DNA from: Halalkalicoccus paucihalophilus
Lineage (GTDB): Archaea; Halobacteriota; Halobacteria; Halobacteriales; Halalkalicoccaceae
Direction of reading: 5' to 3'
Length of the DNA stretch: 64,000 bases
NCBI RefSeq assembly: GCF_001593955.1
Contig: NZ_LTAZ01000015.1
Coordinates: 1 to 64,000 of the forward strand
Below, one piece after another: positions 1-8,515 of this stretch. Position 1 is the first letter of the stretch, and every line of letters begins with the position of its first letter. The notes beneath the pieces were generated by a model that saw only the letters and a list, made by a program, of their open reading frames with translations, was not told where the DNA came from and searched no databases. A program made the position numbers and the translations under genes.

Positions 1-30
1 CGGGGAGGGGGGGGGGGGGAGGGGGCAGGG
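1..30. repeat. Poly-G tract at window start
   Basis: The first 30 bases are almost all G, with a C at 1 and 26 and an A at 6, 20 and 28. It is low-complexity DNA just downstream of the stop codon of the minus-strand protein tail that ends at 39. It could be a genuine homopolymer or an assembly-edge effect. Confidence 0.8.
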
Positions 31-38
31 GTTGGGAG

Positions 39-440
39 TTAGGTATTCTCGCCTCCGTCCGTCGCGACCTCCGCGTTCATGAGCGCGTCCATCTCGGCGG
101 CTGCGTCCGACGTGATCTTTTCCCGTTCATCGTTGTCGTCTTGATCCACCTGGTCGTGATCGTCCTGCTGGCCGTGGCCGGAGGCAGTTGAATCAGTCCC
201 ACTCGACTGGGAGGAGGGCTGAGATCGTGTCTGGTAAGAGGACCCGCCCGATTTCCCAAGGATCTTCTTACTGCTATTTGTGTCGCGGAACCCGAATCCG
301 TCCTGATTGGCGATCTCGGTAGCGAGTCTGTCGACGTGACTCCACGACCAAGCGCCGTCGAGAACCGAGGAGTGGATCCTTTAGCCTGCGTGCTCGATTA
401 CTTCCTCCTGCGGCGCCCCCGGGCCATTGATACGTCTCCG
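39..440 (-). pseudogene. C-terminal remnant of an unknown acidic protein
   Basis: The minus strand reads a coherent protein tail ending at a TAA at 39-41. It has a serine/glutamine-rich then aspartate-rich linker and a final helix containing AAAEMDALMNAEVA. Upstream the same frame meets a TAA at 381-383. Beyond that stop a further coding-like stretch (EEVIEHAG) continues, and no start codon is visible. The piece therefore looks like the broken 3' end of a longer gene. I do not recognise the family; the linker composition resembles haloarchaeal plasmid proteins, which is only an inference. Confidence 0.45.
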
Positions 441-640
441 TAACCGTTTTTGGCCCGTTCATTTGTTGACCTCCTTCTGTAGTGATCTAATTGTATTTGC
501 TCGTCCAGTTGATATTCCTCAACACCGTTCAGGAGCGGAGATGCAACTGGATCCATACTACGATGAGCTTATCGATCCGTTCGGCAATGTGAACTTCTAT
601 CATATGAGCTGATAGGATCTTAAGAGTCGCACAGTACACA

Positions 641-1303
641 CTAAAACGGTTCTCCAGCGGGGCCATACACATGTTTCTCGACGAGACGACGAATCGCTGT
701 TCGAAGCCGCTTGGAGATGGTTGTTTCACTGATACCGATCAGTTCTGCGAGTTCGTTTTGTGTGATTCTTCGGGGAACGTCCCAGTACCCATTCCCATAG
801 GCCATGGCGAGGACATCGTACTGCTCAGACGAGAGTGGGCCTTTTTCTGCGGGCATCATCGGATTATATAGGCCGAGGAGATCGAGTTCGATGGCTTCGT
901 CGGCACACCGGTGGCGGAACTGGGTGAGCGTCTCCCGGTTCATGAACTGGAGGCGGAATTCCCAGAACTCAGCCGTACCCTCCGCACGCATAACATCTAT
1001 CTCGAGATCAAGGAGAATCGTCACGAGCGCATCAACGTCAGGACTCCAGGAGACCGCATACAGAACCCGATCAGAGGCATGGGTAAGCTGATCGATCTGC
1101 TCAACGAGTGGATCGGTACGTAGCGTCTCCTTGACTGATCGTTCGTGTTCGGACATCACCCAGAATAGCGGCATGACCGCCTCGTCTGTTGGAATGAGTC
1201 GTTCGAGTTCAAGTTCGACCTCAGGGTACGTTTGTAAGATTCGGCCGAGTGGGAACGCCTCTGCGGGAACGCGGATATCAGTGATAATAGTTACCAGATG
1301 CAA
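641..1303 (-). CDS. Bacterio-opsin-activator-type HTH regulator (copy 1)
   Basis: A 220-residue haloarchaeal regulator. It has an N-terminal sensing region of about 150 residues (TDIRVPAEAFPLG, then FWEFRLQF around residue 115). A C-terminal HTH_10 DNA-binding domain spans about residues 155-210 (LSSEQYDVLAMAY, then NELAELIGISETTISKRLR). It probably binds DNA as a transcription regulator; the ligand is unknown. The neighbouring gene on the same strand is a close paralogue beginning MVTTITDIRVP. Here the equivalent start codon reads CTG, so translation may begin two codons earlier at a TTG (1303). The lost ATG could lower expression or mark early decay. Confidence 0.85.
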   Translation of the reverse strand: MHLVTIITDIRVPAEAFPLGRILQTYPEVELELERLIPTDEAVMPLFWVMSEHERSVKETLRTDPLVEQIDQLTHASDRVLYAVSWSPDVDALVTILLDLEIDVMRAEGTAEFWEFRLQFMNRETLTQFRHRCADEAIELDLLGLYNPMMPAEKGPLSSEQYDVLAMAYGNGYWDVPRRITQNELAELIGISETTISKRLRTAIRRLVEKHVYGPAGEPF

Positions 1304-1401
1304 TCACCTCGGGAACAGGTTTTTGATCGGGCCGATTGGCTCACATCGCTCCGACCAGTGATTTCGATGGCTGTGTTCTCGCGTGCGAAAGGGGTGAATG
1401 A

Positions 1402-2061
1402 TTAGTCCTCCTGTTGTTTCGCAAAACCATAGAGCGATTCTTCGACTATGACTTTGATACCCCGTCGGAGGCGTTGGGACATCGAATTATTACTGATCCC
1501 AATGAGGTTCGCAAGCTCAGTCTGATTGATCGCTCGTGGGATATCCCAGAACCCATGTTCGTATGCCATCTTGAGCGCATCAAGCTGTTCTGCGGTGAGC
1601 GACCCCTCCTCCGGCGGCATCATCGGGTTGTACAGTCGCAGGAGGTCAAGAGGGATCCCCTCTTCGTGGCAGATTCGTCGGAACTGCTCCAATTGGGCCC
1701 GATCTCTGAATTGGAGGCGGAACTCCCAGAAATCAGCTCTCCCATCAGCGCTCAAGACGTCGACTTTGAGATCGACGAGTGCTTTGACCAACGTATCGAT
1801 GTCGGGACTCCACGTGACCGAGTAGAGGACTCGTTCAGGTGTTCGCGTGAGTTGGGCGAGCTCTTCGACAAGTGGATCCTCCTGCAACGTTCGTTCGACA
1901 GCGGCTTCACTCGCGGATTCGACCCAGAAGAGCGGGATGATCTCTTTCTGGGTCGGAACGAGTCGTTCCAGCTCGATTTCGACGTCCGGATACTCCTGCA
2001 GAATACGGCCGAGCGGAAAGGCATGGGCAGGAACGCGGATATCGGTAATGGTTGTAACCAT
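1402..2061 (-). CDS. Bacterio-opsin-activator-type HTH regulator (copy 2)
   Basis: A 219-residue paralogue of the gene at 641-1303, in tandem on the same strand about 100 bp upstream of it. It has the same plan: an N-terminal region starting VTTITDIRVPAHAFPLG and a C-terminal HTH_10 domain (LTAEQLDALKMAYEHGFW, then LANLIGISNNSMSQRL). It starts with a clear ATG at 2061. The two genes differ throughout, so this is an old duplication rather than a recent one. The role is DNA-binding transcription regulation by family; target genes cannot be named. The family is common next to haloarchaeal metabolic genes, but no obvious target lies adjacent here. Confidence 0.88.
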   Translation of the reverse strand: MVTTITDIRVPAHAFPLGRILQEYPDVEIELERLVPTQKEIIPLFWVESASEAAVERTLQEDPLVEELAQLTRTPERVLYSVTWSPDIDTLVKALVDLKVDVLSADGRADFWEFRLQFRDRAQLEQFRRICHEEGIPLDLLRLYNPMMPPEEGSLTAEQLDALKMAYEHGFWDIPRAINQTELANLIGISNNSMSQRLRRGIKVIVEESLYGFAKQQED

Positions 2062-2223
2062 GAGTATGCTCTGGTGGTCAGTCGTCGATTGCTTCCGAAC
2101 GAGGCTGTATTTTAGTTAGTTGGTTTACAACTAGCGAGTGAATAGCTTGAACCTAGCGGATGATAGGGAAACCAGCTCAGAAAAAGCAGATGACGTGTGA
2201 GTCTGTGATAGAGTTCTCCACAG

Positions 2224-2620
2224 TAAACTACCCCGCCCTACTCGCTCGCCGTTCGGCTCGCTCATTGAGGACGGGCTTTCCGTGAATTTCCGCACTTTCC
2301 GTCCCGTCCCCGTGCATGGACGTGGCGCGGTTCACATCGGCAAGACGGGCACACAGAGGGGTTTTCTGCGTGGTTTTCCGTCCCGTGGTCAGCGTCCGAA
2401 GCCGATTCACCCGAGTTTAATTCCCGGTGTTCTCGGCCACGTTGCGTGTGGCGTCAGCGTCCCCGAGTTAAGGGCCGGTCTACGGCGGCCCCTACACCGG
2501 CTCCGTTTTGGTTCCGGTGTAGTGTCATCCACTCTGCGTTTATGTTACATAGCTGTTGCCAACGTGCTTCCTCCCCTCGCGGTTGCGGAAGGGGCATCCG
2601 CGCTACCGATTAGGTGAATG
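2224..2620 (-). mobile_element. Relic of a TnpB element right end
   Basis: On the minus strand a decayed frame contains RRPALNSGTLTP, which resembles the C-terminal tail of haloarchaeal TnpB proteins. It is followed by a GC-rich hairpin-forming end (CCCGTCCT paired with AGGGCGGG, around 2233-2277) and a GTAGTTTAC-like terminus. The body of tnpB is absent and the frames are broken. In intact relatives this region overlaps the 3' end of tnpB and its guide RNA. The identification is by pattern memory and is tentative. Confidence 0.4.
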
Positions 2621-2665
2621 ATATTCACAAAACGGAGAAAGAAGGTGCCTCTGACACCGGTTTGG

Positions 2666-2882
2666 CTCTGACACGGCCTAGGGGCAAGGTGACTCACTGC
2701 CCCTACAGACATCTACTACTCCCATGTCAATAAATAGTAATCTCAGTGCTAATGCAGTTTATACACTCTCCACTTGCGTGAGTAGTCGTTTAGTACAATA
2801 AGTCCAGTAAGAGGGGTCCAACGCCGTGTAGCAGTGGCCCTCTCTTGCTAGCGAATGCAGCTGGTTAGAGGCTGTGTCAGAG
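2666..2882. repeat. Possible short inverted-repeat element
   Basis: CTCTGACACGGCC at 2666-2678 is matched by the inverted copy GGCTGTGTCAGAG at 2870-2882 (12 of 13 positions). The roughly 190 bp between them is non-coding. A second direct partial copy (CTCTGACACCGG) lies just upstream at 2650. This is the geometry of a MITE or the two ends of a deleted insertion sequence; no target duplication is evident. Confidence 0.3.
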
Positions 2883-3087
2883 GTACCCTTGGCTCCTTCT
2901 CCACTTTAGAGCCGATGAATCCTGGGATTTTGGGTCTGGCATGTGGGTGGATGCGGCGAGGGCTTGATGGTGGCTATCACCACCGATGATAATCGAATGT
3001 GAAGAGGGTTATCTGATCCAATATAATTCCGCCGTAGCGTTCGATATCCGTGAAATCCAGCGCTGTATATCGAAACTACAGAGCTGA
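2883..3087. other. Intergenic, nothing recognised
   Basis: A non-coding stretch continuing from the region after 2120. Apart from the TnpB relic and the inverted-repeat pair, I see no gene-like frame or RNA signature here. Confidence 0.5.
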
Positions 3088-4794
3088 CTACTCAGAAGAT
3101 TTAATCGCGTTGTGGTCAATAGGTGCTCCAAATGAGGGTGGTGTTAATTTCCGAGCATTGTCGTAGAAATTTCTCCAATGGCTGATGCGAACAAAGCCGC
3201 CCTGCGTGGTTGTGCCGGTATGAGGTGCCGTATTTTGAGTAAACGCATACGGTGTGAAATTTCGAACACTTCCATCGACACCCGAATTACGTGGTTGTGG
3301 ACCAATATGCATAATGCTATTCCGTGTGATCCGAACTTCCGTACCTGGATGTGGGATTCCTCGGTTCGAATACACCCAGTGCCAGCGCCCTCGATCGAAT
3401 CCTAGTGGATGGGGGGGCATCTCGGGACCATGAATTATGTTTGTAAAGCAAAATGTATTATTGCGGATAATACAATCACCACCAGCACGGTATCTGAAGA
3501 ACTCGTCGTCTTTGTCATCGTTTATCCAGTCCTCAGAGAGGTTGTTCTGGAGGGCATGCATATCAATTCGGTGACTTGAAGCGGACGGACCGAAAACATT
3601 ATTGATTACTGTATATCCTGCATCGTGCAAACCAAATCCATTGATGTCATGGCGATGTGCATCGAGGAAACAGTGATCGATAGTTGGATGGCCACGATAA
3701 ACAGTAAGGAAGTAACCCAAACTTGTCATCATATTATCATGGGCGTAACAGTGATGAATATGGGGATCAGCCCAAACTCGAAATGCCTGAACGCCCCACC
3801 CCCAAATTTCACAGTTGTCCACCTCAATTGAGTCACTATTTAGGTCGGCAAGTTCATTGCCTTTATCGAATCGACCATCTTCTAATGGTAGGTACCCAGG
3901 ATATTCGTTATTATTCCAATTATCATGTGAGGGTCCACGGAGTTGAAGACCAGTGAACCGCACGTTATCCTCACACTCGAATATACGTGGGATTGGATAG
4001 CCAGTCGCATTCGTATAGATCAGAGATCTAGGGTTATTAACATGCCCTCGATCACCTGCAATTGTTATATTCTGAGTCTTAATTCCTCGTCGCTCTTCCA
4101 TGTCGATCGGCTCGTCGATCCATACAATCAGCTTATTTGATGATTCACAGGCGTTTTGAAGTTCCGATGCCGATGTGATGATCTGATCGGCGTCTGATCG
4201 AGTAGGTACATCATTTTGATTGACGTAAACACTGCCTCCTCCGAGTGGTTTCTGTTCAATATGGCTAAGAATGTCGTCTTTCCAATAAGAGCGAGCCTCA
4301 TAATTGGTTGCATTATCTGGATAGAATACGTTGCGATATTCTTTACCACCACTCTCATGTTCTGTTTTAATTGGATATGTTTCGCTGTCTTGATCTGGTA
4401 CTGGAGTAGTGAAAACGGTAATCTCTTGGTCACTAGCAAGATCTATCGATCGAGTTTTCTGCTCGTAACCCTCTCGAGAGAAACTCGTATCGTAAGGTGA
4501 AATGGGGTTTACCGCTTCGATTTCTACGACGCCATCTGCATCAGTGATCCCCCCAAAAAGAGTATCACCTTCATCAGAGACACCGCCTATTCCACCGACA
4601 GCAGCCCCCTCAATTGGCTTATCCGTGTCCGCATCCATAACATTCACCGTAAGTGTAGATCTACTTTGCGCTGGTGAAGAAGTGGGTATACCCGTATGTT
4701 CGTCGCCACTACTACTGCCGATTGCGATATTACTCATGAGCGCGATGCTAGTTGTCTGGAGCAACCAGCGCCGTGTTCGTTGTTTATCAGTCAT
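3088..4794 (-). CDS. Secreted right-handed beta-helix protein
   Basis: A 568-residue protein with a twin-arginine signal at the N-terminus (TRRWLLQTTSIALM), so it is probably exported folded by Tat. Residues of about 46-135 look like a carboxypeptidase-regulatory or Cna-B type beta-sandwich (LTVNVMDADTDKPIEGA). The rest has the Asn/His/Gly-rich repeating strands of a parallel beta-helix (VDNCEIWGWGVQAFRVW, ITRNSIMHIG), as in pectate-lyase-like and carbohydrate-binding or cleaving proteins. No catalytic residues can be assigned. The gene is visibly more AT-rich than its neighbours and sits alone with its own promoter, which suggests transfer. Substrate unknown. Confidence 0.75.
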   Translation of the reverse strand: MTDKQRTRRWLLQTTSIALMSNIAIGSSSGDEHTGIPTSSPAQSRSTLTVNVMDADTDKPIEGAAVGGIGGVSDEGDTLFGGITDADGVVEIEAVNPISPYDTSFSREGYEQKTRSIDLASDQEITVFTTPVPDQDSETYPIKTEHESGGKEYRNVFYPDNATNYEARSYWKDDILSHIEQKPLGGGSVYVNQNDVPTRSDADQIITSASELQNACESSNKLIVWIDEPIDMEERRGIKTQNITIAGDRGHVNNPRSLIYTNATGYPIPRIFECEDNVRFTGLQLRGPSHDNWNNNEYPGYLPLEDGRFDKGNELADLNSDSIEVDNCEIWGWGVQAFRVWADPHIHHCYAHDNMMTSLGYFLTVYRGHPTIDHCFLDAHRHDINGFGLHDAGYTVINNVFGPSASSHRIDMHALQNNLSEDWINDDKDDEFFRYRAGGDCIIRNNTFCFTNIIHGPEMPPHPLGFDRGRWHWVYSNRGIPHPGTEVRITRNSIMHIGPQPRNSGVDGSVRNFTPYAFTQNTAPHTGTTTQGGFVRISHWRNFYDNARKLTPPSFGAPIDHNAIKSSE

Positions 4795-4807
4795 ATTTAT
4801 CGATTGT

Positions 4808-4850
4808 TACCTCTTTCAGAGGTAGTTAATATATAACTAATTTATATTTA
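4808..4850 (-). promoter_or_regulatory. Promoter and operator-like palindrome of the beta-helix gene
   Basis: Upstream of the ATG at 4794 lies TACCTCT-TTC-AGAGGTA (4808-4824), a perfect 7-bp inverted repeat. An AT-rich TATA-like stretch (TTATATATTAA on the minus strand, about 4825-4837) follows further upstream. The palindrome between TATA element and start codon could be a repressor site or a leader hairpin. Confidence 0.5.
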
Positions 4851-5273
4851 ATAGTATTGGTATTTATTAAAATAATTACATTTAAAATTATGAATATGAA
4901 TGTAATTGTATACTAACAGTTATTCTTCATTTCATTTGGTACTGTCTAGTTACCTCCTTAGCTGGCGTTCTGTCGATAGTTTTCTGAGTTGCCACCGTTG
5001 GCTTTGGCCTTAAGAAATTGTGTGAGCCCGTCGTGGAGTGTTGGAAAGCGGGTATGGTGGGTGGACTCTAGGTTTGGGGTCCGGAATGGGTATAGATGAA
5101 CCGAGGACGTGGAGGGTGGCAAACTCATTTTAATCATTATTGATTAAAATAGATTGGCCAACATCTAATTCGCCCGTTACCAGGCAGTACGGGCCTCTTG
5201 ACCCTCGTATCCGGCTTTATGAACTATATACGACTGTATATCCTTCGTTACTCCTCGTCGGCCATTCCTATAA
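4851..5273. other. Intergenic, AT-rich
   Basis: About 420 bp without a supportable gene. The part nearest the beta-helix gene is very AT-rich. A GT-rich patch lies at 5020-5125. Nothing else was recognised. Confidence 0.5.
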
Positions 5274-5747
5274 GGAAGGATCAGTCCGAGTGGATCAGCA
5301 AGCAACATCAACCTCTCGCAGTTCGTCCAGGAGCAGCTTGACGAAGCGATGGATCCCTCGGACGACGAACTCGCACAGGCCTATCGTGAGAACGCGGAGA
5401 ACGCCCAACAGGTGAACGACGAGTGGAGCGATGTTTCGACCGAGGCGAACCAACACCTCAGCGAGAACCCTTTTGAGGAGCACGAGGGCGAAGCGCGCGA
5501 ACGAATCGAAACAGTATCTGAACGCTCTCGCAATGAGGACGGCATCATTGAGTATCAGGTCGCGACCGATATCGACGATCGGAACGTGTTCAGGCTCTTC
5601 GAGAAGTAGGAAGACGAGGCCGCGTTTGAAGCACATGCCGAGACGGATCACTTCCAAGAGTTCGCAGCAGTACTCCCGGATCTCCTCGCTGGTGAGCCGA
5701 CTGTGACGCAGTTCGATGTTACGAACGCCTCGTCAGTCGAACTCTGA
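5274..5747 (+). pseudogene. Chimeric remnant: antitoxin fragment joined to an ABM-domain monooxygenase
   Basis: One frame runs from after a TAA at 5271 to a TGA at 5745. The first part (INLSQFVQEQLDEA ... NDEWSDVSTEANQHL) resembles the tail of a CcdA/CopG-type antitoxin lacking its N-terminus. The second part (ARERIETVSERSRNEDG, EDEAAFEAHAETDHFQEF) is an antibiotic-biosynthesis-monooxygenase (ABM) domain lacking its first strand. An in-frame TAG at 5607-5609 replaces the expected aromatic residue before EDEAAF. So two truncated genes are fused and then broken by one stop. Inactive unless the stop is read through. Confidence 0.7.
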
Positions 5748-5796
5748 GTGGAAATCTCACCTATTTATCACATAGAAAACACATAAGTAGTGCACG

Positions 5797-6381
5797 TTAC
5801 TCAGTCCCGTTTTGACCGCTTTCTGCTAGTGTAGCAAGAGCGTCGCTGATCATGTTCAGTAGCTCTTTTTGTCCGTCTATCCCGTGGCGTGTGGCGACGT
5901 ACTCGGGATCATTGTAAGTGACGTTCACATCCCCGTTTTCGTCCTCCCAGACGAGCATTTTTTGCGGTAGGTCGATTCCGACTGACTGCGTTTCTTGCAT
6001 TAATGGGGTTCCGGCTGCAGGATTACCGAACATCTGGAGCGTTGTCGACCGCAAGTCCTCACCGACCGAGGCGGCGTTTTCTGCGTGGTCCACTGTCGTG
6101 ATCACCATGGGATCGTCATCCTCGATCGCCCGCTCAATACAGGCGACAGTCGCCTCAACACTAGTCCCCCCCTCAATAGTGACGAGGCCATTATCGGGAA
6201 AGCAGAATTCTTCGTTTTTGTGAGCGTTGTCCTGGTTCGTCGTGTCTCTACCTTCGTCTGCGTTCTTGCTCTCCTGTTCGTCAGCACTTGCAGTAGTTGT
6301 GAATGCGCCAGCACCTAGCACGGCACCCAGTCCTTGGAGAACTCTTCGTCGTTGTGATCCAATCTTATCTTTCCGAGACAT
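5797..6381 (-). CDS. Tat-exported DUF302 protein
   Basis: A 194-residue protein beginning with a twin-arginine signal (SQRRRVLQGLGAVLGAGAF) and a short acidic linker. A DUF302 domain follows over about residues 60-180 (VEATVACIERAIEDD, GNPAAGTPLMQ, GIDLPQKMLVWED). DUF302 proteins bind or sense small molecules and are often surface or periplasm-like exported; a precise role is not established. The start is the ATG at 6381. It is monocistronic and convergent with the pseudogene to its left. Confidence 0.82.
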   Translation of the reverse strand: MSRKDKIGSQRRRVLQGLGAVLGAGAFTTTASADEQESKNADEGRDTTNQDNAHKNEEFCFPDNGLVTIEGGTSVEATVACIERAIEDDDPMVITTVDHAENAASVGEDLRSTTLQMFGNPAAGTPLMQETQSVGIDLPQKMLVWEDENGDVNVTYNDPEYVATRHGIDGQKELLNMISDALATLAESGQNGTE

Positions 6382-6582
6382 ACAGAAATTATTTCAACAG
6401 CCACTCGGATAGATCTTTCCTAAATAGTTACAAATTCCGTGAAACAGATATCGATCCTCGTGTCGCAGCACAAGTTGGTGGCACTAGAGAATAGTTCCCG
6501 CAAGATTGGTCAGAGTCAATTACGTCAATCTACCCGTTATAAAAACACTGTAGACGGGTCATTAGGTACCATATCTGATCTC

Positions 6583-6612
6583 TGTGTGATAAAGACACAC
6601 TTATATCTGAGA
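6583..6612 (+). promoter_or_regulatory. Promoter region of the HAD gene
   Basis: A TATA-like element CTTATATCT (6600-6608) lies about 30 bp before the ATG at 6636. Directly upstream is a small inverted repeat, GTGTG (6584-6588) and CACAC (6596-6600), which could be an operator. Confidence 0.35.
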
Positions 6613-6635
6613 GTGACCTCCGCCTCTGTCATAGC

Positions 6636-7328
6636 ATGGAAAGACCTGAGATGGTCACGGTCGATTCGTATACAACGCTCGTTGATGTTAGCTCACAGGC
6701 CGCCGTCCTAGAGGCACATATCCCGGAGATCAAGGACGGGGACCGCGTCTCGCAGCTCTGGCGGAACCAGTACATCCAGTACTCAATGATCGCGAACGAT
6801 ATCGACGCGTATCGTCCATTTTGGGAGTTGATCGGCCAAGGACTCCAGTACGCTCTCGAAGCGACCGGCTATGACGTATCGAATGACGTGCGCGACCGCA
6901 TTCGCAAAGAGGTCTATGAGGAGCGGATTACCGTCTTTGATGATGTGGCTGATGGTATCGGGCGGGTGGTTAATGCAGGCTACGAGGTGTACGTGCTCTC
7001 GAATGGGAACCCGGCAATGCTTGAGCATCTGATTGGGGCTGCTGAACTCGAGGATCTCGTTTCCGATACGATCAGTGCCGATGAGATCGGGGTCTACAAG
7101 CCTGATCCGGCTATCTATCAACACGCCGCTACGCGTGTTGAAACACCAATCGAGAACATCCTGCACGTTTCGGGTGGCGGTATGCGTGACGTCTGGGGCG
7201 CAAAGCATGCAGGCATGATGGCTGGGTGGCTTGCACGACCCGAACAGAAGGCTCCCCATGAATCTCTCGGTCAGGATCCTGACATCGTTATCGAGGATTT
7301 CAATGATCTTGCTGATCGCTTAGAATAA
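6636..7328 (+). CDS. HAD-superfamily hydrolase, haloacid dehalogenase type II-like
   Basis: A 230-residue enzyme with the class II (L-2-haloacid dehalogenase) layout. The nucleophile is Asp10 in VTVDSYTTLVDV. Motif II is Ser122-Asn123 in VLSNGN, the lysine is Lys155 in GVYKPDPAIY, and motif IV contains Asp185 in SGGGMRDVWGAKHAG. The family hydrolyses 2-haloacids or related phosphoesters; the true substrate here is not known. Length matches the family (about 220-240). It is a single-gene unit with its own promoter. Confidence 0.85.
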   Translation: MERPEMVTVDSYTTLVDVSSQAAVLEAHIPEIKDGDRVSQLWRNQYIQYSMIANDIDAYRPFWELIGQGLQYALEATGYDVSNDVRDRIRKEVYEERITVFDDVADGIGRVVNAGYEVYVLSNGNPAMLEHLIGAAELEDLVSDTISADEIGVYKPDPAIYQHAATRVETPIENILHVSGGGMRDVWGAKHAGMMAGWLARPEQKAPHESLGQDPDIVIEDFNDLADRLE

Positions 7329-7747
7329 TTGTTTCGAGGCAATTCCTATAGACGGAATATCGGACGCACTATGGAATGTTGAACCTCCAGTGATAATCAC
7401 TGCAGTAATATGCAGCATAGCTCTCCCTACACGAGTGATGCAACAGCCAGTGGAATATTACATAAACTAAATTAGTAGTAATTCAAATTACTACGAAGAA
7501 GTATCTGTCTAAGATATATTTTCGCGACCATATTAGCATTCCGATTTGCAGTATCATCTCTTCGGCTCTGATTTGGGTAGCAAACAATGGGATAGCTCCA
7601 AAATCTCTAAGAAATAGCGATAATGGGGACTAACGAAAATTATTCCGATAATCTAATACAAATCAGAATAGAAAGATTATACTTGTGTGGTGATTTCCGA
7701 TAACAATATCTTTAATGATTGTTAGCGAGTGGGGGAAGTCGCGTCAT
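7329..7747. other. AT-rich intergenic region
   Basis: About 400 bp of AT-rich DNA without a convincing frame. It probably carries the promoter of the downstream secreted gene, with a TATA-like AAGATTATACTT at about 7673-7684. Nothing else was recognised. Confidence 0.5.
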
Positions 7748-8515
7748 ATGACACAACGTAATGGGGACAAGTCAGAGGGGAATAATACAACTCGACGAAC
7801 AGTACTGAAGGCGGGGCTTGTGGTTTCAGCGGCAGCAGTGGGGATTTCATCATCGGGAATCGGGCTCGCTCAAACAGACCTGAATCTGTCTCTCAATGCC
7901 GATGCTGAAGGAGAAACGGTCACAATTACGAACAACGGCGACAGCGAGGTTGACCTGTCGGGCTATCAGATGAACTTCGAAGCGGGCGAGGATAGCGAAG
8001 TGGACCAGATTCGGACACTGGCAGGAGAGGTTATCATTGGCGCTGGTGAGTCCGTGACGGTCGCTACGGGCGCTGGAGAGAGCGGTGACGTGTCGCTGGA
8101 GGACCCATACGAAGGGGAAGTCCTGAACAACGAAGAACCAGACGTTGTGGCGCTACTCTCGCCTGACGGCAACGTGGTTGCTTCCACAGATGAAACTGGA
8201 AGCTCAGATGACTCGGATAATGAGGAGAACAGCCCGGACGAGGAAGACACATCGGGAGAGGATACGGACGATAACGAAGATGCGCCGGAAGAAGACGAGT
8301 CAGACGTGGATTCGGATGAAGATTCAGAATCGGATTCGGAGGTCGAAGACGAGGATGAGGACGAATCCGGAGATACTGACGAAGGTGACGGGTCAGACGA
8401 TTCTGATGAGTCGTCAGATGACTGTCCGGAAGAAGAACCAGAACCCGAACCAGAGGATGACTGTCCTGAGGAAGAGCCGGAACCAGAACCTGAGAACGAC
8501 TGTCCGGACGAGTAG
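7748..8515 (+). CDS. Tat-exported lamin-tail-domain protein with acidic repeat tail
   Basis: An exported surface or secreted protein. The frame is open from 7715, but the ATG at 7748 (MTQRNGDKSEG) places the twin-arginine motif (TTRRTVLKAGLVV) at the usual distance. After cleavage near GLAQ comes a lamin-tail (LTD) beta-sandwich (LNADAEGETVTITNNGD, VDLSGYQMNFE). A very acidic low-complexity tail of Ser/Asp/Glu then ends in two near-identical units of DDCPEEEPEPEPE plus a third partial one. LTD domains in prokaryotes occur in exported proteins and nucleases; none of the nuclease motifs is present. The cysteine-containing repeats could cross-link. Function unknown. Confidence 0.78.
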   Translation: MTQRNGDKSEGNNTTRRTVLKAGLVVSAAAVGISSSGIGLAQTDLNLSLNADAEGETVTITNNGDSEVDLSGYQMNFEAGEDSEVDQIRTLAGEVIIGAGESVTVATGAGESGDVSLEDPYEGEVLNNEEPDVVALLSPDGNVVASTDETGSSDDSDNEENSPDEEDTSGEDTDDNEDAPEEDESDVDSDEDSESDSEVEDEDEDESGDTDEGDGSDDSDESSDDCPEEEPEPEPEDDCPEEEPEPEPENDCPDE

